Shown here: in pieces, positions 6,297-11,111 of the stretch | Layout of the letters: each line of letters opens with the position of its first letter | How positions within the stretch are numbered: the first letter of the stretch is position 1 | NCBI GenBank assembly: GCA_947385185.1 | Contig: CANDJX010000049.1 | Span: forward strand, 1 to 11,111 | From: an uncultured Clostridia bacterium | GTDB taxonomy: Bacteria; Bacillota; Clostridia; Christensenellales; Pumilibacteraceae | DNA length: 11,111 nt | Direction of reading: 5' to 3' | Notes under the pieces: model-generated | Told to the model about the DNA's origin: nothing | Seen by the model: the letters and a program-made list of their open reading frames with translations, nothing else | Database searches by the model: none | Program-made: the position numbers and the translations under genes

Positions 6297-7809
6297 AGAT
6301 AAACGCGCCGCGCACAGTATGGGCGGCGGACAGGCAAGAATAGACAAACAGCATTCGGCGAATAAGATGACCGCTCGAGAAAGAGTGGAATATCTTTTCG
6401 ACCGCGGCAGCTTCGTCGAAGTCAACTCGCTTGCCGAGTCGCGTATTTCCGATTTCGGCATGGATAAGAAAAAAGTGCTCGGCGACGGCGTAATCACGGG
6501 CTACGGTCGTATAGGCGGAAAACTCGTGTTTTGCTCGTCGCAGGACTTTACCGTGGGCGGCGGGAGTCTGGGCGAGGCTCAGGCGCAGAAGATCTGCCGC
6601 GTTATGGATATGGCGCTCGATATGCGCGCGCCTTTTCTGTCCATAAACGACAGCGGCGGCGCGAGAATAGAGGAAGGCATAGATTCGCTTTCGGGCTACG
6701 GCGGTATTTTCTACCGTCACTCGAGAATGAGCGGCGTAGTGCCGCAGATCGCCGCCATAATGGGTCCGTGCGCGGGCGGGGCTTGCTACGCTCCCGCGCT
6801 CTGCGACTTCATTTTCATGACCGAAGAAACGAGCCAGATGTATATCACCGGTCCCGCGGTCATAAAAGCGGTCACGGGCGAAACGGTCACGACGTCCGAG
6901 CTCGGCGGCGCGGCTGTGCATACGTCCAGAAGCGGCGTCGCGCATTTCTCTTACGATTCGGATAAGGCGTGCCTGAACGGCATTCGTCAGCTTATAGGAT
7001 ATTTGCCGTCGAGCTTCGAAGATACGCCCGCGACGTATGACGAGAGTTATATAACCAAAGCTACGGGTTTTGCGTCCATCGTTCCGGATAATAAGAAAAC
7101 GGCTTACGATATACGACGCGTGATCGAGGAAATCGCGGATCGCGGTACCTTCCTCGAAGTTCAGCGCGACTGGGCGCAGAATATCGTCGTAGGATTTATT
7201 CGCGTGGGACACAAGACGGTCGGCGTGGTGGCGAATCAGCCCAAAGCCATGGCGGGTTCGCTCGACTTCAACGCCGGCGACAAAGCGGCGCGGTTCATTC
7301 GGTTCTGCGACTGCTTCGATATTCCGATTCTGACGCTTGTGGACGTGCCCGCGTTCCTGCCGGGCAAGCAACAGGAATATAACGGTATTATCCGCCACGG
7401 CGCGAAAATGCTTTACGCTTACTCTGAGGCGACCGTGCCCAAAGTCAGCGTCATACTCCGCAAGGCTTACGGCGGCGCGTATATAGCGATGAATTCCAAA
7501 GGCATGGGCGCGGATATGGTTTTCGCATGGCCTATCGCCGAGATCGCGGTCATGGGCGCGGACGGCGCGGCTAACATTATCGGCAGAAAGCGTATAGACG
7601 CCGCCGAGGATAAGGACGCGGAGCGCGCGAAGATCATAGCCGAATACGAGGAAAAATTCATGAACCCGTACGTCGCGGCGGCGCGCGGATTCGTAGACGA
7701 AGTCATTCTCCCCGAAGAAACCAAAGAACGCGTCGTGAGCGCGCTTATTATGCTTCAGGGAAAGAAGCAGACCGTGCCTGCAAAAAAACACGGCAACCTT
7801 CCGCTTTGA
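6265..7809 (+). CDS. Acyl-CoA carboxylase carboxyltransferase (AccD/PccB/MmdA family)
   Basis: A 514-residue carboxyltransferase that moves CO2 from biotin to an acyl-CoA, here probably acetyl-CoA to malonyl-CoA. It shows both crotonase-fold halves: GSLGEAQAQKI and SGGARIEEG (Gly131-Gly132, first oxyanion hole), MGPCAGGACY, then PAFLPGKQQE, KAYGGAYIAMNSKG and IAVMGADGAANII in the second half, ending KHGNLPL as in PccB/MmdA proteins. The residue after GGAY, known to govern acyl preference in Streptomyces carboxylases (Asp in PccB, Ile in AccB), is Ile407, which favours acetyl-CoA acceptance. I choose the ATG at 6265 (AAGG in 6253-6256) over an in-frame GTG at 6256 that lies in the ribosome-binding site. 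Biotin carboxylase and biotin carrier genes are absent from the window, so it must borrow them. A decarboxylase alpha subunit (MmdA) is an alternative, less fitting in this operon. Confidence 0.9.
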   Translation: MWDSKSIQTLKDKRAAHSMGGGQARIDKQHSANKMTARERVEYLFDRGSFVEVNSLAESRISDFGMDKKKVLGDGVITGYGRIGGKLVFCSSQDFTVGGGSLGEAQAQKICRVMDMALDMRAPFLSINDSGGARIEEGIDSLSGYGGIFYRHSRMSGVVPQIAAIMGPCAGGACYAPALCDFIFMTEETSQMYITGPAVIKAVTGETVTTSELGGAAVHTSRSGVAHFSYDSDKACLNGIRQLIGYLPSSFEDTPATYDESYITKATGFASIVPDNKKTAYDIRRVIEEIADRGTFLEVQRDWAQNIVVGFIRVGHKTVGVVANQPKAMAGSLDFNAGDKAARFIRFCDCFDIPILTLVDVPAFLPGKQQEYNGIIRHGAKMLYAYSEATVPKVSVILRKAYGGAYIAMNSKGMGADMVFAWPIAEIAVMGADGAANIIGRKRIDAAEDKDAERAKIIAEYEEKFMNPYVAAARGFVDEVILPEETKERVVSALIMLQGKKQTVPAKKHGNLPL

Positions 7810-8408
7810 TATTCGTCGCTTCGTGCGAAGCGGGCGATTATTCGTCCGAACTTTACGCGCGGTTGGAGTCGTCGCGCGACTATCTCGACGAGATCGCGTC
7901 GCGCGTCAACGAGGATTCGAAACGGCAGAGCTTTGCGGGTTTGCGCGCTCTGCTGTTTTTGCTTGACCGTAACGGCGCGGACGTTTCGAAACTCGAGCTC
8001 GGGCGGCGGGCGGGCGGCAAGCCGTATTTCAAAAACAGCGACTTAAAATTCGGCGTTTCTCACTCGGGCGGACTTGCCGTATGCGGGCTCGGCTATAACG
8101 AAATCGGAATAGACGTAGAACGCATAAAAAACAGGAAAAATATCGAAGATTTTGCGAAACGCTTTTTTTCGGACGCGGAATGTGATATAATTCGTAAAGG
8201 CGACGTTACGGAAGGTTTTTTCACCGTATGGACTGGCAAGGAAGCCGAACTGAAACGCACCGGACGCGGTATCGATTTCGATCTGAAAAAAATCGACACG
8301 ACCGCATTGCCGCTTTCCGTATTCCGTTCGGGCGATTACGTCATGAGCGTTGCGGGTCGCGAGGCGATAAAAATCATCGGAGACAGAATTTGGACAGAAA
8401 AAAAGTAA
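7806..8408 (+). CDS. Sfp-type 4'-phosphopantetheinyl transferase
   Basis: A 200-residue enzyme that attaches the phosphopantetheine arm to Ser42 of the ACPs. GGKPYF (70-75), FGVSHSGG (82-89, His86), GIDVERI (101-107, metal ligands Asp103 and Glu105) and FTVWTGKEAELKRTGRG (139-155, Trp142, Lys145, Glu146, Lys150) are the four standard motifs. The start is TTG at 7806, whose last bases form the stop of the preceding gene (TTGA overlap). No clear ribosome-binding site precedes it, so translation probably depends on coupling. At 200 residues it is slightly short for Sfp (about 225) but keeps all motifs. A private PPTase is typical of secondary-metabolite loci. Confidence 0.93.
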   Translation: MIFVASCEAGDYSSELYARLESSRDYLDEIASRVNEDSKRQSFAGLRALLFLLDRNGADVSKLELGRRAGGKPYFKNSDLKFGVSHSGGLAVCGLGYNEIGIDVERIKNRKNIEDFAKRFFSDAECDIIRKGDVTEGFFTVWTGKEAELKRTGRGIDFDLKKIDTTALPLSVFRSGDYVMSVAGREAIKIIGDRIWTEKK

Positions 8409-9910
8409 TCATTATAGGCGGCGGAATTTCGGGCATGACGACCGGTATCTATCTGCAGATAAACGGATACGATACCGAGATCGTGGAGAAGAACGCGAAT
8501 TACGGCGGCGCTTGCACGGGCTGGGAACGCAAGGGCTGTTATATCGACGGGTGCATTCACTGGATGACGGGCGTCAATCCCGGCTCGTCGTATTACGATC
8601 TCTGGCGGGACACGCACGCGATTACGGACGATACCGAAATCTATTTTCAGGAAGATTTCGCGTTTTTCGATTTCGGCGGGGGACGTTCTTTTACCGTGTG
8701 GGCGGACGCGGATAAACTGGAAAAAGAACTCGTTGCGTTCGCGCCCGAGGACGAAAAGGAAATACGTCGGTTCTGCAAGCTCGTGCGCCGTTTTCAGCGC
8801 ATAGAAGGACCGGTAAATAAGCCGGTCGATCAAATGGGACTCGGTCAACTTCTCAAAGTGGCGTTTACGATGGGCGGCGATCTGTACTGGGTCAGTAAAA
8901 TGTCAAAAATCAGTTGCAGCGATTACGCCAAGAAATTCAAAAACAAAGACCTGCGTTCGTTCTTCGAGGGGTATATGGCGCCGGGGTATAATCTGATGAG
9001 TATGCTGTATATGCTGGCGCACGTCACCGCGCATAACGGCGGCATCCCGATAGGCGGGAGCAAGCCGCTCACCGACCGCATGGCTGCGCGCTATACTTCG
9101 CTCGGCGGCAAGTTCCGTCTTGCGTCCGAAGTCGAAAAAGTAAGAATCGAAGATAACCGCGCAATCGGCGTCGAGCTTAAAAGCGGCGAATTTCTTTCCG
9201 CCGACTGGGTGGTTTCGTCCACTGCGGCGGAGCACTGTCTGAAAGACTTGCTCGGCGGGAAGTATGCGGTGAAGAAAATAGACGAGCGTCTCGCCGATAT
9301 GAAAAATTATCCGATCTATACCTATTCGACGGTCGTATTCAAATGCACCGCCGACGTTTCCTACAAGCCGCTCGGCGCGCACTTGCACCTTGACGATCCG
9401 ATCGTTTTCGACCGCGCGTACAACGGCGTGACGTTCCGGAACTATTCTTACGATAAGACGATGAAGCGTCCCGACGGCTCCGTAGTCATTCAGGCAGGCA
9501 TTCTCGGCGGCGACGGTATGTATTATTGGTGGAAGGACAGGCAGAACGACGGCACCTACCGCGCGGAAAAGGAAGCGTTCGGGCAAAAAATGCTCGAGCT
9601 TGCCGGGCGTAAATATCCCGAGTTTGCGGATAAACTCGAGGTGATCGACGTGATCACGCCCTGCACTTACGAACGGTATCTGAACAGCCGCCACGGCTCG
9701 TTCCAGGGCTTTGTTCACACGTCCGAGGGCAAAACGCTGTCCGAAAAGGGCGTCATCAAAGGATTGGATAACTTCCTGCTTTCGGGACAGTGCATATTCC
9801 ATAGCGGCGGTATGCCGCCCGCGGCGATAACGGGACGGTTCGCCGCTCAGCGCATTTGCAAAAAAGACGGCGTGAAATTTCGCTATGACGAGAACGGGAG
9901 GACAAAATGA
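8390..9910 (+). CDS. Phytoene-desaturase-like FAD-dependent oxidoreductase (CrtI / retinol reductase superfamily)
   Basis: A 506-residue flavoprotein. The ADP-binding fold is at the very N-terminus (KVIIIGGGISG, G10-x-G12-x-x-G15; Glu33 would bind the ribose), followed by YGGACTGW, which matches the conserved region after the Rossmann strand in CrtI-like enzymes. The C-terminal FAD motif GGMPPAAITGRFAA (473-486) follows the usual pattern of the carotenoid desaturase / retinol saturase group. I choose the TTG at 8390: GGAG (8379-8382) lies 7 bases upstream, and the 54 codons available further upstream are read out of frame inside the PPTase gene. It overlaps the PPTase by 19 bases. Family members add or remove hydrogens across conjugated polyenes or isomerise them. 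Here the likely substrate is the polyenoyl chain made by the synthase, not a carotenoid, since no isoprenoid genes are nearby. The direction of the reaction is unknown. Confidence 0.87.
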   Translation: MDRKKVIIIGGGISGMTTGIYLQINGYDTEIVEKNANYGGACTGWERKGCYIDGCIHWMTGVNPGSSYYDLWRDTHAITDDTEIYFQEDFAFFDFGGGRSFTVWADADKLEKELVAFAPEDEKEIRRFCKLVRRFQRIEGPVNKPVDQMGLGQLLKVAFTMGGDLYWVSKMSKISCSDYAKKFKNKDLRSFFEGYMAPGYNLMSMLYMLAHVTAHNGGIPIGGSKPLTDRMAARYTSLGGKFRLASEVEKVRIEDNRAIGVELKSGEFLSADWVVSSTAAEHCLKDLLGGKYAVKKIDERLADMKNYPIYTYSTVVFKCTADVSYKPLGAHLHLDDPIVFDRAYNGVTFRNYSYDKTMKRPDGSVVIQAGILGGDGMYYWWKDRQNDGTYRAEKEAFGQKMLELAGRKYPEFADKLEVIDVITPCTYERYLNSRHGSFQGFVHTSEGKTLSEKGVIKGLDNFLLSGQCIFHSGGMPPAAITGRFAAQRICKKDGVKFRYDENGRTK

Positions 9911-10326
9911 AAACCGCGCCGTATATCCATAAAGTTTTGTACCGCGAATGCGACATGATGAAGGTCGTCAACAACGCCGTATACGTTCATTGGATGGAGG
10001 ACGCGCGCGTCGACGCGCTCGCTCAGCTCGGACTGTCGTATAAGGGCATGGAAGAAGCGGGGTTCGCCGGACCCGTTCTGTCGCTTGCCGTAGATTATAA
10101 ATCGCCGGCGCACTTCGACGAAGAAGTGGAAATCACCGTGTCGTTCGATCGCTATACCGGCGCAAGGCTGTTCCTGTCGTACGAGATCGCGGAGAGGGGG
10201 ACTGGCAGGCTTATCGCGACGGCGTCGAGCTCGCATTGCTTTGTTTCGATGGACAGCGGCGCGCCAGTGCTTATCCGATCGTACTATCCCGACTGGCACG
10301 AAGCGCTTATCCGCGCGGTGAAATAA
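9907..10326 (+). CDS. Hotdog-fold acyl thioesterase (4HBT / YbgC-like)
   Basis: A 139-residue single-hotdog protein with the 4-hydroxybenzoyl-CoA thioesterase signature near the N-terminus: YRECDMMKVVNNAVYVHWMEDAR (Y12-R34 region), with Asp16 at the catalytic position. The usual G-x-V-x-x-x-x-Y pattern is altered (K19-V-V-N-N), though Asn and Tyr residues of the loop remain. FAGPVLSLAVDYKSPAHFDEEVEI is the central strand region and includes the usual surface acidic turn. The ATG at 9907 overlaps the preceding stop as ATGA and has GGGAGG at 9896-9901. As last gene it most likely hydrolyses the finished acyl chain from ACP or CoA, releasing a free acid; proofreading of stalled chains is an alternative. 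Confidence 0.9.
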   Translation: MKTAPYIHKVLYRECDMMKVVNNAVYVHWMEDARVDALAQLGLSYKGMEEAGFAGPVLSLAVDYKSPAHFDEEVEITVSFDRYTGARLFLSYEIAERGTGRLIATASSSHCFVSMDSGAPVLIRSYYPDWHEALIRAVK

Positions 10327-10339
10327 AACCGTACTGCTT

Positions 10340-10361
10340 TCGTTGCGACGCGATGTTTTTT
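10340..10361 (+). terminator. Possible weak terminator after the operon
   Basis: TCGT (10340-10343) can pair with GCGA (10350-10353; one G-U pair) and is followed by TG and six T residues (10356-10361). The stem is short, so termination here is uncertain, but the position, just after the last gene and before a new promoter, is right. Confidence 0.3.
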
Positions 10362-10395
10362 CCATATTTCGGATAGCGCCCGATCGTTTATTCTA

Positions 10396-10424
10396 TTGAC
10401 AATACGGCATAATAATGATATAAT
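10396..10424 (+). promoter_or_regulatory. Consensus extended -10 sigma-A promoter
   Basis: TTGACA (10396-10401), a 17-base spacer and TATAAT (10419-10424) match the consensus at every position, and TG at 10416-10417 one base before the -10 adds the extended element. Transcription should start near 10431, giving a leader of about 55 bases before the membrane protein gene. It marks the end of the biosynthetic operon and suggests strong, factor-independent expression downstream. Confidence 0.88.
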
Positions 10425-10445
10425 CGAATCATGTACCGAAACGAA

Positions 10446-10466
10446 GCCGAAAAACGATATTTCGGC
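10446..10466 (+). promoter_or_regulatory. Leader hairpin before the membrane protein gene
   Basis: GCCGAAA (10446-10452) and TTTCGGC (10460-10466) form a perfect 7-bp stem with a 7-base loop in the 5' untranslated region, ending five bases before the purine-rich ribosome-binding site (10471-10480). An upstream copy of CCGAAA (10436-10441) could pair with the same TTTCGG in an alternative fold. No T-run follows, so it is not an attenuator of the standard kind. Confidence 0.45.
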
Positions 10467-10486
10467 GGGCAGGGAGAGGGATCGAT

Positions 10487-11111
10487 ATGGCAGGCTGGAT
10501 AGTCGTACTCGCGGTCAGCGTCGTAGTCTATTTTATGCTCACGGTGTTTGTGGCGCCGAGGGTCTTTCTCGTAAGCGGGTTTTCGGGTATGAGTCATGCC
10601 GGGACCGGTCTGAAGTCTTATCGCACGCCGGGCGGACGCAGTTCGGTGTTCGCTCCCGACGCCAAAACGCGCAAGTATATCAAACAGTACGTCCTTTCGG
10701 AGAGGAACGGGCGTAAGATCATGGTTTGTAAAATCGAGCCGTCGCTGTCGTATCTCGAATTCGACGTGGCGGTGTTCGATCTTTCGGGCGAAGCGATAAC
10801 AGTCCTCACCGTAAAAGAAATAATCGAAAACCGTGGGTATACTTCAGCGATCGAGCTTCCTGACGAAACGGCTTATGCGTCGCTCGTATTACGCCGCGCG
10901 GACGGACGGGTTTTCCCCGCGTCGGGCGGCAATGCGCGGGTAAGCCGCGGACGCGTAGCCCTTTATATGCTTTCGAGCGGCGTGCTTACCGTGCTTGAAA
11001 TATTATGTATCAAATTTTGCCTGTCGGGTATGTTCGGCGGGCTGTTTGGCGAAAGTTTTATGGTTTCGCCCGTCGTTTTACTCGTGACCGCAATCATATG
11101 CGCAGTCGCCG
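10487..11111 (+). CDS. Unrecognised membrane protein, partial (runs off the window)
   Basis: The first 208 codons of an open frame with no stop before the window edge. The ATG at 10487 follows the purine-rich AGGGAGAGGG (10471-10480) and a consensus promoter, so the start is well supported. A hydrophobic segment at residues 3-24 (WIVVLAVSVVVYFMLTVF) is a signal anchor or first membrane span, about 130 mainly polar residues follow, and two more hydrophobic segments lie at about 157-178 and 192-208. The middle region begins with a glycine/basic patch and then alternates strands and turns (EFDVAVFDLSGEAITVLTV), like a small beta-rich domain. I recognise no family and no catalytic motif. It has its own promoter and is probably not part of the biosynthetic operon, although an envelope role linked to the product cannot be excluded. 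Confidence 0.75.
   Translation, partial: MAGWIVVLAVSVVVYFMLTVFVAPRVFLVSGFSGMSHAGTGLKSYRTPGGRSSVFAPDAKTRKYIKQYVLSERNGRKIMVCKIEPSLSYLEFDVAVFDLSGEAITVLTVKEIIENRGYTSAIELPDETAYASLVLRRADGRVFPASGGNARVSRGRVALYMLSSGVLTVLEILCIKFCLSGMFGGLFGESFMVSPVVLLVTAIICAVA

Noticed and set aside
6274..7791. Minus-strand open frame of 505 codons
   Set aside because: It is wholly antisense to the clearly recognisable carboxyltransferase, its translation is rich in Arg, His and Ala with no family motif, and it has no supported start. It arises from the GC-leaning codon use of the real gene.
8228..8389. Longer N-terminus for the CrtI-like protein (54 extra codons)
   Set aside because: These codons are the PPTase gene read in another frame and give an Arg/His-rich stretch. 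The FAD-binding strand should start at the N-terminus, and the TTG at 8390 has a good ribosome-binding site.
1..11111. CRISPR array, tRNA/rRNA genes, insertion sequences or prophage genes
   Set aside because: No regularly spaced repeats, tRNA-like cloverleafs, transposase motifs or phage proteins were seen; nearly all of 445-10326 is accounted for by metabolic genes.

Overview
The window carries one compact, rightward operon of ten genes (about 445-10326). It encodes what looks like a self-contained type II fatty-acid/polyketide-like synthase with its own precursor supply, carrier-protein activation, tailoring oxidoreductase and release enzyme. Strong AGGAG/GGAG ribosome-binding sites, several TTG/GTG starts, a perfect sigma-A-type promoter downstream and an Isf-like Fe-S flavoprotein suggest an anaerobic Bacillota (Clostridia-like) genome. 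I cannot place it more precisely. Base composition is GC-leaning in the genes and AT-rich between them.

Layout. 1-444 is non-coding as far as I can see: AT-rich, with small inverted repeats, a candidate promoter (372-399) and a leader hairpin (413-428). 445-1227 encodes a flavodoxin-fold FMN protein with a compact four-cysteine motif. After a 57-base gap come two tandem acyl carrier proteins (1285-1539, 1544-1819), a 765-residue fusion of an intact ketosynthase with a catalytically dead ketosynthase (chain-length-factor-like) (1812-4109), a FabG-type ketoreductase (4123-4863), a FabZ-type dehydratase (4877-5329), a FabD-type malonyl transferase (5319-6296), a biotin-dependent carboxyltransferase (6265-7809), an Sfp-type phosphopantetheinyl transferase (7806-8408), a phytoene-desaturase-like FAD oxidoreductase (8390-9910) and a hotdog-fold thioesterase (9907-10326). 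From the ACPs onward the genes are at most 13 bases apart and most overlap, so they are very probably co-transcribed and translationally coupled.

How it could work (inference). The carboxyltransferase makes malonyl-CoA, FabD loads it on the ACPs (activated by the PPTase), the KS-CLF fusion elongates, and FabG and FabZ reduce and dehydrate each beta-keto unit. No enoyl reductase of the FabI, FabK or FabL kind and no FabH-type priming synthase is present, so the default product is a conjugated polyenoyl chain. The CrtI-like enzyme, and possibly the flavoprotein, would then modify it, and the thioesterase would release it as a free acid. The gene set resembles aryl-polyene and highly reducing type II polyketide loci, but it lacks the aromatic-starter and acyltransferase genes of classical aryl polyene clusters and has the two synthase halves fused.

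10327-11111 begins a separate unit. After a weak possible terminator there is a consensus extended -10 promoter, a 7-bp leader hairpin and the first 208 codons of an unrecognised membrane protein that runs off the window.
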